Positions 25,883 to 34,613 of a stretch of DNA of 40,594 nucleotides are shown here, one piece after another. Position numbers and translations under genes: made by a program. The DNA is from Acidiferrobacteraceae bacterium. Lineage in GTDB: Bacteria; Pseudomonadota; Gammaproteobacteria; Acidiferrobacterales; JAJDNE01. The notes under the pieces were generated by a model. That model searched no databases, had not been told where the DNA came from, and saw only the letters and a list, made by a program, of their open reading frames with translations. The first letter of the stretch is position 1. Every line of letters begins with the position of its first letter. The DNA is taken from NCBI GenBank assembly GCA_037388825.1, contig JARRJV010000006.1, positions 1 to 40,594 on the forward strand, given 5' to 3'.

Positions 25883-26633
25883 GCAGGCGCCGCAACAGGT
25901 CGAGATCGAGATAGCGCGAACCGTTGACCGACGCGCCCGACAGCACGTGAAACGGGGCGTCCGGTTCGCCCAGCTTGTCGAGCACGAGCAGCGCACCCGC
26001 GAATTCATGCTCACGTGTGTACTCGTTTACCGTGACCACCGTGGGCAGTCCGGCCGCGGTGGACGAACGGATCCCGTTTTCCGAATCCTCGAAGGCGATA
26101 CAGGCATCGGCCGAGAGTCCCATCTTCTCCAGCACGTAGTCATAGATGTCCGGCGCCGGCTTCTTCTCCGGAACCACATCGCCGGCCCCGATGACCTCGA
26201 ACCACTCCTCGCCGTCCGGACCCAGGGTCGCCCCCAGCAGCGCGGTCACATTGGCCGGCGTGGTGGTCGTGGCAATGGCCAGCCGCGTGCCCTGCCGCCG
26301 CGCCTCCTCGAGCAGGCGCCGAACCCCGGGGCGCAAGGGGATGTCGCCCTGCTCCATCAGTGCCGTGTAGTGCCCGGTCTTGGCTTCGTGCAGGGAGCGC
26401 ACGAGCTCATCGAAATCGGCCGGGCGCTCATAGTCCGGCCGGAAGTGGTCGACGTAGTAGCGCATGCGCTCCTTGCCGCCGGTGACTGCCAGCAGCTTCC
26501 CATAGAGATCCACGCCCCAATCCCAGTCCAGTCCCGCGTCGCGGAAGGCCCGGTTGAACGCCACCCGGTGCCCGTCCCGTTCGGTATCGGCCAGGGTCCC
26601 GTCAACGTCAAATATCAATGCCTCAAATTCCAT
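25872..26633 (-). CDS. cbbY: HAD-superfamily phosphatase, CbbY-like
   Basis: The 253-residue HAD hydrolase has DVDGTLADTERDGHR (nucleophile D9 and D11), the Thr-rich IATTTTPAN, KKPAPDIY with the conserved Lys, and FEDSENGIRSSTAAGL with the metal-binding Asp. The TERDGHRVAFNRAF and GGKERMRYYVDHF stretches are typical of CbbY, which removes xylulose 1,5-bisphosphate, an inhibitor of Rubisco. No Calvin-cycle gene is seen in the window, so autotrophy is inferred only from this family. The ATG at 26633 has CAGGA at a good distance. It overlaps the aminotransferase gene and is divergent from dksA. Confidence 0.8.
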   Translation of the reverse strand: MEFEALIFDVDGTLADTERDGHRVAFNRAFRDAGLDWDWGVDLYGKLLAVTGGKERMRYYVDHFRPDYERPADFDELVRSLHEAKTGHYTALMEQGDIPLRPGVRRLLEEARRQGTRLAIATTTTPANVTALLGATLGPDGEEWFEVIGAGDVVPEKKPAPDIYDYVLEKMGLSADACIAFEDSENGIRSSTAAGLPTVVTVNEYTREHEFAGALLVLDKLGEPDAPFHVLSGASVNGSRYLDLDLLRRLHGG

Positions 26634-26788
26634 ACAAAGTTCCTGCAAATACCTGTTTTATGGCTCGTTCCACCCGTCGGCCGGGCCCGCCCCGGGAAGG
26701 AAGTCTGTTGCGCGGGCCTACCCTTTCTGGTACAAATTCGCGCCAATTTTACGCCCACCCGGGCTCTGATTATCGCAGGAGTACACGC

Positions 26789-27229
26789 ATGCCCGCTAGG
26801 AAGAAGAAGGAACCGGAAACGCTGGTTGGAGGGATCAAGCCCTACCAGGCGAAAAAGGGCGAAAAGTACATGAACAAGAAGCAGCAGGAGCACTTCCGCA
26901 CCGTGCTGCTGGCATGGAAGGGTGAGCTCGAGGACGAGATCAACAAGACCATTCACCAGATGATGGATGGACCCTCCACCGAGGCCGATCCCAACGACCG
27001 CGCGAGCCGGGAAACCGATATCTCCCTGGAGCTGCGCAGCCGCGACCGCGAGGGCAAGCTGATCAAGAAGATCAACGAGGCCCTGGAGCGTCTGGAGTCC
27101 GGCGACTACGGATACTGCGAGAGCTGCGGCGAGGAAATCGGGATCAGCCGACTGGAGGCCCGGCCCACCGCCGAGCTGTGCATCGATTGCAAGACCCTGG
27201 ACGAGATCCGTGAAAAGCAGATGAGCTAG
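26789..27229 (+). CDS. dksA: RNA polymerase-binding transcription factor DksA
   Basis: DksA binds the RNA polymerase secondary channel and, with ppGpp, adjusts promoters such as those of rRNA. The 146-residue protein has the coiled-coil tip residues in EADPNDRAS (Asp and Ala kept) and a four-cysteine zinc site, CESC then 17 residues to CIDC, followed by KTLDEIREKQ. The start MPARKKKEP follows AGGAG; the frame reaches further upstream without support. The close match to E. coli supports a gammaproteobacterial host. A strong terminator follows 41 bases after the stop. Confidence 0.97.
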   Translation: MPARKKKEPETLVGGIKPYQAKKGEKYMNKKQQEHFRTVLLAWKGELEDEINKTIHQMMDGPSTEADPNDRASRETDISLELRSRDREGKLIKKINEALERLESGDYGYCESCGEEIGISRLEARPTAELCIDCKTLDEIREKQMS

Positions 27230-27270
27230 GGCCAAAGTGGCGACCGAAGCAGTACACTGGCATCATGACG

Positions 27271-27295
27271 AAAAAGGGGACGCTGTCCCCTTTTT
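27271..27295 (+). terminator. Rho-independent terminator after dksA
   Basis: An 11-bp perfect inverted repeat (AAAAAGGGGAC, loop GCT, GTCCCCTTTTT) ends in a T run; the A/T outer pairs make it potentially bidirectional. It separates dksA from dihydroorotase. Confidence 0.92.
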
Positions 27296-27316
27296 CATTT
27301 CTACGGAGACTGAATC

Positions 27317-28624
27317 TTGAGCAGCCTGCGCATCGTCAATGCCCGTATCGCCCAGCCCGACGGCAGCGTCATCGAAAGCGACCTGCTGTGTCGCGACGCG
27401 CACATTGATCGCATCGACGCCAGCATCGATGTCGAGGCCGATGAAACCATTGATGCCTCCGGCAAGCTGCTGCTTCCCGGTGTCATGGATCCACAGGTCC
27501 ACTTTCGCGAACCTGGCAAGGAATACAAGGAAGACCTGGGCAGCGGATCCCGGGCAGCCGTCCGTGGTGGCGTCACCAGTTTCCTGGAAATGCCCAACAC
27601 CCAGCCCCCGACCACCGATCAGGCAGCGCTGGATACCAAACTCAGGCTGGCATCGCAGAAGTCCGTCGCCAACTATGGATTCTTCATCGGCGCCACGCCC
27701 GACAACCTCGAAGCCCTCAATACCGTCCATCCGGTGTGCGGCATCAAGATCTTCATGGGATCGAGTACCGGAACCCTGCTGGTCAACCGCCGCGAGGACC
27801 TGGACCGTATTTTTGCCAATGGCGATCGCCTGATCGCGGTACACGCCGAGGATGAGGCGCGCATCAATGAACGCATGAAGCAGTTCGCCGGCCGCACCGA
27901 CCCCGCCGTGCATTCCGAGATCCGCGACAACCAGTGCGCCCTGCTGGCCACGGAACTGGCGCTGGAACTGTCGACGAAATACCAGCGCCGCCTGCACATC
28001 CTGCACCTGTCCACCCACGAGGAGGTGGACCTGCTGCGCCGCCACAAGCCGGCCTGGGTCACGGCGGAAGCGGTTCCGAATCACCTGTTGCTGAATGTTG
28101 CCGACTACGAAAAGCTGGGCGGCCTGGTGCAGATGAATCCCCCGATTCGAAAGCCGGAAGACAACGAGGCGCTGTGGGCGGGGCTGCACGATGGCATCAT
28201 CGACTTCATCGCCACGGACCACGCGCCGCACACGCTGGAAGAGAAGCGCGTGCCCTATCCCCGGACCCCCTCGGGCATGCCCGGGGTGGAGACCTCCCTG
28301 CCGTTGATGTTAACGGAGATGCAAAGGGGCCATTGTAGCCTCGCCGAGATACAGCGCTGGATGTGCTACGGCCCCGCCGAGGCCTACCGCATCACCAACA
28401 AGGGCAAGGTGCTCGAGGGATGGGACGCGGATCTCACGCTGGTCGACCTGGACCACACCCGGCCGGTGCGCAACGAGGAAGTCTTCTCGCGCAGCGGCTG
28501 GAGCCCCTACGCCGGCCGCGAACTCACCGGCTGGCCGGTGTACACTATCGTGAATGGCCGCGTGGTCTTTGACCACGATTCCATTCGCGACGGAGTTCTC
28601 GGCAAGGCATTGGAATTTTCCTGA
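27317..28624 (+). CDS. pyrC: Dihydroorotase (class I-like)
   Basis: Dihydroorotase cyclises carbamoyl aspartate in pyrimidine synthesis. The 435-residue amidohydrolase has the metal-site residues K144 (carbamylated Lys in GIKIFMGSS), H176 (AVHAEDE), H227 and H230 (LHILHLST) and Asp in IATDHAPHT. The first metal motif, normally HxH, reads DPQVHFREPG, with Gln at position 60 and His at 62. It starts at a TTG (27317) preceded by GGAGA at a normal distance, a few bases after the dksA terminator. Related amidohydrolases (allantoinase-like) are less likely given the REPG and HAPHT motifs. Confidence 0.9.
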   Translation: MSSLRIVNARIAQPDGSVIESDLLCRDAHIDRIDASIDVEADETIDASGKLLLPGVMDPQVHFREPGKEYKEDLGSGSRAAVRGGVTSFLEMPNTQPPTTDQAALDTKLRLASQKSVANYGFFIGATPDNLEALNTVHPVCGIKIFMGSSTGTLLVNRREDLDRIFANGDRLIAVHAEDEARINERMKQFAGRTDPAVHSEIRDNQCALLATELALELSTKYQRRLHILHLSTHEEVDLLRRHKPAWVTAEAVPNHLLLNVADYEKLGGLVQMNPPIRKPEDNEALWAGLHDGIIDFIATDHAPHTLEEKRVPYPRTPSGMPGVETSLPLMLTEMQRGHCSLAEIQRWMCYGPAEAYRITNKGKVLEGWDADLTLVDLDHTRPVRNEEVFSRSGWSPYAGRELTGWPVYTIVNGRVVFDHDSIRDGVLGKALEFS

Positions 28625-28903
28625 TTCCCGTCGGTTCAACGGCAAACAGAATCGTGTCCTGGTGGGCCAACGCCCGCCGGCGCCCATGCGCCTGGGGACG
28701 ATGGCCCTGGGATGGGGCATATCGACGATAAGCGCCTATTTGGCAATCGATTTCTTGCTGGAATTCATCAACCCGGAAACTATGGCGCCCTCTGCGGTAT
28801 ACCGGACATACCCCGGTTTTGCCCTGTTCGCCCTGTTCCAGAGCTGATTTGCCCGGCAGACCGGGCCTCGCGGGCTATACTAGGTCAAAAAAGCGGCCCG
28901 ACC

Positions 28904-30418
28904 ATGACCCAGGAAATCAAATCCGGCGCGTCCACCACTGGCGCCACAGTCCTTCTCATCGACGATTCGCGCGTCATGCGCAAGGCGATCTCGCGCATCC
29001 TCAAGGACGAGTTCACCCTTCTCGAGGCCGAGGACGGCGAACAGGGATGGGAAATGCTCAACGCCGACGATCAGGTGCAACTGGTCATCTCCGACATCGA
29101 GATGCCGCGCCTGGATGGCTACGAACTCCTGCAGCGCATCCGTTCCGCCTCCACCGACCTGCGCGAGATTCCGGTGATCGTCATTACCGGTGCCGACGAC
29201 GAGGCGACCCGCCGCGCGGCCCTGGATCGTGGCGCCACGGATTTCGTCACCAAACCGGTGGATGCTACCCAGTTGCTGCCACGCGCACAGGCCCAGGTGC
29301 GTTCGCGCATGACCGCACGTACCCTGGTCGAGACCAGGAAAACCCTGAAGGAAGAATCCACGCTTGATCCGCTCACCCGGCTCTGCAGTCGTCGCTATTT
29401 TCTGCAACGCGGCACCCAGGACGTCGCTTATGCGCGCCGCCGCAGCCAGGACCTCGCGCTGTTCCGTGTGAACATCGACAAGTTCAAGCAGATCTATCGC
29501 GAATTCGGCGACGAGGGTTCGGACCAGATCCTCGTCTGGGTTGCCGGCATCCTGCAGAGAGAGGCCCGTACCGAGGACACGGTCGCCCGTGTAGGCGGCG
29601 CCGAATTCGCGCTTCTCGCCCCGTCCACCGGACCCGATGCCGCGCAGACCCTGGCCAAGCGCCTGCTCCAGGTAGTGAATTCTGCCAAGTATACCGGTGG
29701 CGACCCGACGGACCCGCTGAGCATTACTGCCAGCATTGGTATCTCGAACCTGAGCGAGGACAACAGCCTGGAGATCGAGCAACTGCTCGAGCTTGCCGAG
29801 ACCCGCGTCAAACAGGCGCGATTGGGTGGCGGCAACACCATCGTAGCCACCGGCGGAGAACTCGCCGCCACGAAAGTGCCGGTTTCCGCGCCAGAGGCCG
29901 ACACCCAAACCGAATCCGAACCGGGAACAGCGGTGACCGAAGACCTTGTCCTGGACGACGTGCTGGCCGACACCACGGCAGAACCGGAGCTTGAAATCGA
30001 ATCTGACGAGACCGCACCGGTGCAAACGAGTGATTCCGGTATCACCTTGCCGGATGAGCTTGTTCTGGACGACAAGGGTCCTGCGGAAGCAACAGCGGAA
30101 CCGGATCTTGACTTCACCCTGGATGAGTCCCTGTCCATGGACACCGAAGACGTGCTGTCCCTGGATGAACCGGTCCCGGACGAAGAGGCTTCCACCACAG
30201 CGGCGGTTGCCGCTTCCAGGGGAAACGGATTGGATCTGGAACGGGCCGTGGCGCTGCTGGCCAATGGCGAGACCGGCGCCGTGGAACCGCACCTTGCTCA
30301 CCTGATTCTTCGCGTCCTTCCCCTGCTGGAGCTGGGCGACGAAAAACTCGATATCGGTATTGCCTTTGCGACTGCACTCATCCGTAGCAAGTTGCAGGAA
30401 CAGACCCGGGATCAATAG
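28904..30418 (+). CDS. Response regulator with degenerate GGDEF domain and acidic tail
   Basis: The 504-residue protein has a receiver domain (about 15-128; phosphoacceptor D64 in ISDIEMPRLDG, K117 in TKPVD), a GGDEF-type domain at about 150-310, and a low-complexity acidic region (321-440) with repeated LDD/LDE segments, ending in a helical part. The GGDEF active-site motif is GGAEF (231-235), so the catalytic Asp/Glu is lost, while the I-site RxxD (RTED, 222-225) stands at the usual five-residue spacing. It may bind c-di-GMP without making it. A possible TATACT lies at 28876. It sits directly before gluQ but is not an obvious partner. Confidence 0.88.
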   Translation: MTQEIKSGASTTGATVLLIDDSRVMRKAISRILKDEFTLLEAEDGEQGWEMLNADDQVQLVISDIEMPRLDGYELLQRIRSASTDLREIPVIVITGADDEATRRAALDRGATDFVTKPVDATQLLPRAQAQVRSRMTARTLVETRKTLKEESTLDPLTRLCSRRYFLQRGTQDVAYARRRSQDLALFRVNIDKFKQIYREFGDEGSDQILVWVAGILQREARTEDTVARVGGAEFALLAPSTGPDAAQTLAKRLLQVVNSAKYTGGDPTDPLSITASIGISNLSEDNSLEIEQLLELAETRVKQARLGGGNTIVATGGELAATKVPVSAPEADTQTESEPGTAVTEDLVLDDVLADTTAEPELEIESDETAPVQTSDSGITLPDELVLDDKGPAEATAEPDLDFTLDESLSMDTEDVLSLDEPVPDEEASTTAAVAASRGNGLDLERAVALLANGETGAVEPHLAHLILRVLPLLELGDEKLDIGIAFATALIRSKLQEQTRDQ

Positions 30419-30427
30419 CCACCGCCA

Positions 30428-31348
30428 ATGATGCGCGGCCGTTTTGCCCCCTCTCCTACCGGACCCCTGCACCTTGGTTCCCTGGTCGCCGCCCTGGGCA
30501 GCTACCTCGATGCCCGCTCCGCCGGCGGCGAATGGCTGGTGCGCATGGAAGACCTGGATCCGCCACGGGAACAGGCAGGCGCGGCGGACGATATCCTGCG
30601 CACCCTTGAGGCCCTTGGTTTCCAGTGGGACGGGCCGGTGGTGTATCAAAGCCGCCGTGGCCCACTGTACGAAGAGGCCCTGGCGGAACTGTCGGCCCAG
30701 GATCACATCTACTTCTGCACCTGTTCTCGCAAGGAGATCGCCGACCTGGGGCTACCCGGAATCGACGGCCCCCGCTATCCCGGCACCTGCCGATACGCAC
30801 ACCATGACCCCCACGACGCCGCCATCCGCTTGCGCACTGATGACCGTTTGATCGAGTTCCAAGACGCGGTCCGTGGAACCAGGCAACAAAGGGTGGAAAG
30901 CGAAATCGGAGACTTCGTCCTTCGCCGTCGCGACGGTCTGTACAGTTATCAGCTGGCCGTGGTGGTCGACGACGCCAATCAGGGCGTCACCGATGTGGTT
31001 CGGGGCGCGGACCTGATGGATTCCACAGGGCGCCAAATCTTCCTTCAACGATTTCTTAACATTGCCACGCCTGCCTACCTGCACCTGCCCCTTGTCGTGG
31101 ATCCCTCGGGCCAGAAACTAAGCAAGCAGTCCGGCGCGCAGGCGGTCGACATCCGGCGCGCAAACCATGTACTCTGTGATGCCCTGCAGTATTTGGGACA
31201 GGAGACATCCCCGGAACTGCGCGGGGCATCAGCGGGAGAAATTCTTGAATTCGCCACAAGCCGTTGGGATCGTCGGCAAATCCCCGTGGAACCGCAGACC
31301 GTCAGGCAAGGGACAACCGACCATGAAGCGCAAGACCGAGACACCTGA
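30428..31348 (+). CDS. gluQ: Glutamyl-Q tRNA(Asp) synthetase
   Basis: GluQ attaches glutamate to the queuosine base of tRNA-Asp. The 306-residue protein has a shortened glutamyl-tRNA synthetase fold without an anticodon domain: PSPTGPLHLGSLVAALGSYLDAR (HIGH-like), the zinc site with FCTCSRKEI and YPGTCR, and the KLSKQSG motif. gluQ often lies near dksA, as here at about 3 kb. Two ATGs (30428 and 30431) are equally possible. The unknown gene downstream overlaps its end by 26 bases. With queD also present, the window holds two steps of queuosine biology. Confidence 0.95.
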   Translation: MMRGRFAPSPTGPLHLGSLVAALGSYLDARSAGGEWLVRMEDLDPPREQAGAADDILRTLEALGFQWDGPVVYQSRRGPLYEEALAELSAQDHIYFCTCSRKEIADLGLPGIDGPRYPGTCRYAHHDPHDAAIRLRTDDRLIEFQDAVRGTRQQRVESEIGDFVLRRRDGLYSYQLAVVVDDANQGVTDVVRGADLMDSTGRQIFLQRFLNIATPAYLHLPLVVDPSGQKLSKQSGAQAVDIRRANHVLCDALQYLGQETSPELRGASAGEILEFATSRWDRRQIPVEPQTVRQGTTDHEAQDRDT

Positions 31349-31784
31349 ATTCCTGCGCCGCTTTCGCGGCCATTTCAGCGGCATTCTCCGCTGGGAACAA
31401 CTGGACAGTTTCTGGCAGACCTTGCGCGCGAAGGCGGGCGCGGGCTGGTACATCTATGCCGTGGGCGAACCGGTCCCCAACTTCACCCGCAGCGCCGACG
31501 AAGTGAATTCTTTTATTACCGAAGTCGACGCCCTGCTCCACCATGAGCACGAGGAAGACTACTGCGGTATCGTATACGTGGACGATGTCTCCGACCCGAC
31601 CTACATCAAGATCTTTGATCCGAACAACCTGGGAGTCGCCTGTGGTTTCAGCGACAACCCGCCCGCCCCCGGCTGGATTCTGTCCCTGATCCCGCCGGTG
31701 GAACTTCCCGGTACCGGGCCCCTGGCCGGCAACCGTCGCCGCTGGTGGCAGCGCCTTTGGCCGCAGCCCCAGGAATATGCCTGA
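31323..31784 (+). CDS. Uncharacterised protein between gluQ and yheT
   Basis: The 153-residue protein starts at an ATG (31323) overlapping gluQ and its stop overlaps the yheT start by eight bases, so it sits in a translationally coupled set. It has WYIYAVGEPVPNF, a stretch HHEHEEDYCGIVYVDD and IKIFDPNNLG, and ends with an Arg/Trp-rich RRRWWQRLW. No known domain, membrane segment or signal peptide was recognised. It looks a real gene because of the coupling and normal codon use. The function is unknown. Confidence 0.7.
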   Translation: MKRKTETPEFLRRFRGHFSGILRWEQLDSFWQTLRAKAGAGWYIYAVGEPVPNFTRSADEVNSFITEVDALLHHEHEEDYCGIVYVDDVSDPTYIKIFDPNNLGVACGFSDNPPAPGWILSLIPPVELPGTGPLAGNRRRWWQRLWPQPQEYA

Positions 31785-32760
31785 AGCGCCATCCGTTCCA
31801 CCCGCGCCGGAAGTCCCCGGATTTCAACCCGCCTGGTGGTGCCGCAACCGCCACCTGCAAACCCTCCTGCCCCTTCTGAGCAAGCAGCCACTGCCGCCGC
31901 TTCGGCGTGAGCGTCTGGAGCTGCCCGATGGAGACTTCCTGGACCTGGACTGGACCCCGCGTGGAAACGGCCCCCGCGTCCTGGTCCTGCATGGACTCGA
32001 AGGTTCGGTGGAATCCCACTATGCACGCCGCGTCCTGCGCGCGATCGATGATGCCGGCTGGCAAGGGGTGCTCATGCACTTCCGCGGCTGCAGCGGCGAA
32101 CCCAATCGCCTGCCGCGCCGCTACCACTCCGGCGAAACCGGCGACCTGGCCTATGTCGTGGAGGTGCTGCGCAAGCGCGACGGGCGCACGCCCCTGGCCG
32201 TCGTTGGCTACTCCCTGGGCGGAAACGTATTGCTAAAGTGGCTGGGCGAGAATGGCGATCATGCCGCGGTCACCGCCGCGGTCGCGATCTCGGTGCCCTT
32301 CATGCTGGATCGCCTCGCGGATCACATGAATCATGGCTTCGCCCGCGTCTACCAGGCACACCTCGTCCGCTCACTGGTGAAGAACACGCTTTCGAAGCGG
32401 AGTTTGCTCGCTGGCCGAATCGACATGACGAGAGTGCCGAAACTCCATTCGTTCTGGGAGTTCGACGACGCGGTCACCGCCCCCCTGCATGGCTTCGAGA
32501 ACGCACGCCGCTACTACCAGGCGTCAAGTTCGCGCCCGTTCGTCGGCCACATCAAGATCCCGACCCTGATCCTGCATGCGCGCGACGATCCGTTCATGGT
32601 TCCCGAGGTGATTCCGCAAGAAGAAGAACTCGGACCCGGGGTGCAGCTGGAACTGACCGAGGGGGGTGGTCACGTCGGATTCATCGAGGGCGGTACCCCC
32701 TGGCATCCGCGCTACTGGCTGGAGCGCCGGATCATCGATTATTTGCGGCAGCGCCTCTAG
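31777..32760 (+). CDS. YheT-family alpha/beta hydrolase
   Basis: The 327-residue protein matches YheT/AbhD-like hydrolases: WWCRNRHLQTLLP, LVLHGLEGSVESHY, GCSGEPNRLPRRYHSGET, the nucleophile in VVGYSLGGNVLLKWLG, and GGGHVGF with the catalytic His. The substrate in bacteria is not known with certainty. It closes the gluQ-unknown-yheT operon. The ATG at 31777 is inside the preceding gene's end. The rest of the region to 32853 is non-coding. Confidence 0.93.
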   Translation: MPEAPSVPPAPEVPGFQPAWWCRNRHLQTLLPLLSKQPLPPLRRERLELPDGDFLDLDWTPRGNGPRVLVLHGLEGSVESHYARRVLRAIDDAGWQGVLMHFRGCSGEPNRLPRRYHSGETGDLAYVVEVLRKRDGRTPLAVVGYSLGGNVLLKWLGENGDHAAVTAAVAISVPFMLDRLADHMNHGFARVYQAHLVRSLVKNTLSKRSLLAGRIDMTRVPKLHSFWEFDDAVTAPLHGFENARRYYQASSSRPFVGHIKIPTLILHARDDPFMVPEVIPQEEELGPGVQLELTEGGGHVGFIEGGTPWHPRYWLERRIIDYLRQRL

Positions 32761-32852
32761 GGCCGGTCAGGCAGCGGAAGATCCCTGCCCCAGAGGCCGG
32801 ATGGACTTGGAGGGATTATAGCGGGCCGGCACTTCCGGCGCGTGGGTGAAGT

Positions 32853-33719
32853 CTAGCGGCTGGCGGCTAATGCAAGGGGTATCCCGTCGATGCCGCGCCA
32901 GTCCCGCAGAAAGTCGGGAATGTCCCCGGCGGGCAGCGGTCTTGCGAAATAGTGTCCCTGGGCGACGCCGCAGCCCATACGACGCAGACTGGCGAGCTGC
33001 TCCGGCGTTTCCACGCCCTCGACCACGGTTCGCAGTTCGAGTATGTGGGCCAGCTGGATCATGGACATGGCAATGGCGAGGTCTTTCTTTTTGGTGCGGA
33101 TACGCTGAATGAAGGATCGATCAATCTTGAGAGTGTCGAAACGGAAACGGCGGAGATAGGCCATGGTGGCGTAACCGGTTCCAAAGTCGTCCATGGAAAG
33201 CCCGATACCCAGACGCCGGATCTGCCGCAGGGCCTTGCGGGTGCGATGAGTATCCAGCATGACCGCACTCTCGGTCAGCTCTATTTCGATGCTCGCTGGG
33301 TCGAGGTTGTACTTCCGCAGGGCTTCTTCCAGCAACTGAACCAGGTTGCCTTCGGCAAACTGGCAGGCCGAAACATTGATCCCCAGGCGCGCTTCGGGAG
33401 ATACGAGCCTCCGTTCCGTCCACTCCCGCCAATGGGCGCACGCGGTGTCGATGATCCAGGCGCCCACGCGATTGATCAGGCCACTGCTTTCCAGCAAGGG
33501 GATAAACTCCCACGGCGATACATCGTGTGCGCCCTTCGGCTGCCAACGAAGCAGGGCTTCGAAGCCGGCCACGGCGCCGTTGTCGATGTCGATCTGTGGT
33601 TGATATTCAAGGCGAAATTCATTGCGCTCAAGCGCCTGCTCGAGCTTCGCTTCCAGTTGTATCGTGGTAGCGCTGGTAGCCATTTTATCCAGATTAGTAC
33701 GCGTCGGAATCAAATTCAT
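32853..33719 (-). CDS. EAL domain protein, probable c-di-GMP phosphodiesterase
   Basis: A stand-alone EAL domain of 288 residues: E54-A-L in GFEALLRWQ, NVSA, the metal-binding EIELTES, DDFGTGYATMAYL, the Lys in TLKIDRSFI and VVEGVET, so the catalytic set is complete. No sensor, membrane or signal part is seen. The ATG at 33719 lacks a ribosome site; M13 (33683) is an alternative. The EAL gene and the HD-GYP protein are two candidate c-di-GMP hydrolases in one window. A TATAAT at 33874 on the minus strand may be its -10. Confidence 0.92.
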   Translation of the reverse strand: MNLIPTRTNLDKMATSATTIQLEAKLEQALERNEFRLEYQPQIDIDNGAVAGFEALLRWQPKGAHDVSPWEFIPLLESSGLINRVGAWIIDTACAHWREWTERRLVSPEARLGINVSACQFAEGNLVQLLEEALRKYNLDPASIEIELTESAVMLDTHRTRKALRQIRRLGIGLSMDDFGTGYATMAYLRRFRFDTLKIDRSFIQRIRTKKKDLAIAMSMIQLAHILELRTVVEGVETPEQLASLRRMGCGVAQGHYFARPLPAGDIPDFLRDWRGIDGIPLALAASR

Positions 33720-34059
33720 GGTGAGTGCATTCTCGTGCGCCGAATTCCCGCTGTGCCTCGTTCTTATCTCTATCCCCGAAAATCTCTATTTTGTCTTGTC
33801 CATCGCTGCTGCGGGAAACGCACGACCACCCCTCTTCGCGTTTCGGCGTCACGACTCGAGCGCCAAAAGTGCGATTATAGGGCCTTGGCGCGTGATCCCG
33901 AAATCTGCCCCGAAACCCGTCGTCAGAGCCTGTAGGGAGTATAGACGCTGATTGCGCGGGTTGCGCGCAGCCGGCCCGGCCCCTAAGTGCGCGGTTTGTC
34001 TCACTTTTTCCGCCGCCCCGTGGCAGCCGGGCTGGAAATGGGGCAACGAAACCGCGAAA
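33720..34059. other. Non-coding stretch between the EAL and cupin genes
   Basis: About 340 bases with no supported gene on either strand. Frames here are short and no RNA gene or terminator hairpin was recognised. The only candidate signal is the TATAAT on the minus strand at 33874-33879. Confidence 0.5.
33874..33879 (-). promoter_or_regulatory. Possible -10 element for the EAL gene
   Basis: TATAAT on the minus strand, about 155 bases upstream of the ATG at 33719. The -35 region is weak. Confidence 0.28.
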
Positions 34060-34542
34060 TCAGGGGTAAGGCGTGCCGTCCTTGTGGGTGAATTTCCATT
34101 CTTCGTCCACCAGCGCCGCTGCCAGATCGTCGTCGGGATAAACCGCTGCATCACCCAACGTCCGGTCGCCTACTTCGAGATACAGCACATCGTCATCCGA
34201 TTCATTCACCAGATGATGGGCATCTCCTGTGCCGGCCGGAAATCCCGCGCACATTCCCGGGACCAGCCGGGTCGGTCCCTGGTCCGTATACAGCGTTGGC
34301 TCGCCCTGCAATACAAAGATGAATTCGTCCTGCCGCGTATGGGCGTGGCGCAGCGCCGATATTGAACCCGGGGTCAGGCGGGTGAGGTTCACGCCAAAGT
34401 TCCGGAGGCCGAACAGATCGCCCAGGGCACGCTTCACCCTGCCGTCCACACGTGCCGCGAAAGGTTTCGGGTAGAGCGATGGTTTCGTGCGCGGGGGTAC
34501 CTCCTCTGCCTGGATGGCGATCGGAAGATGCTTGTCTTTCAA
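34060..34542 (-). CDS. Cupin domain protein
   Basis: The 160-residue product has one cupin fold: TPGSISALRHAHTRQDEFIFVLQGE with the metal-binding His/His/Glu pattern and PAGTGDAHHLVNES with the later His. Such small cupins bind a metal and act on small ligands or sugars; the substrate is unknown. The TTG at 34542 is chosen because AGGAG lies at the right distance and the frame upstream is not protein-like. It is 71 bases after the M23-like gene on the same strand and may be cotranscribed. Confidence 0.82.
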   Translation of the reverse strand: MKDKHLPIAIQAEEVPPRTKPSLYPKPFAARVDGRVKRALGDLFGLRNFGVNLTRLTPGSISALRHAHTRQDEFIFVLQGEPTLYTDQGPTRLVPGMCAGFPAGTGDAHHLVNESDDDVLYLEVGDRTLGDAAVYPDDDLAAALVDEEWKFTHKDGTPYP

Positions 34543-34613
34543 AAGTGTACTCCTGCCGCGTGTCGGGACACGTAGAGTGATACCGCACCTCCCGCTCGTC
34601 AAGCCGCCAGTCT

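Noticed and set aside
28686-28847. A 53-codon ORF with a hydrophobic stretch between dihydroorotase and the response regulator
   Set aside because: No ribosome site, no recognised family and no coupling; it may be chance in a short intergenic region.
28851-28866. GCCCGG-CAGA-CCGGGC hairpin after the dihydroorotase gene
   Set aside because: Six base pairs with no T run; may be chance in G+C-rich DNA.
28880-30706. 608-codon minus-strand ORF opposite the response regulator
   Set aside because: Shadow of the response regulator and gluQ; no domain pattern, and the opposite frame is clearly coding.
32815-32820. TATAAT on the minus strand downstream of the EAL gene
   Set aside because: It would drive transcription antisense to yheT, has no -35, and no gene follows it.
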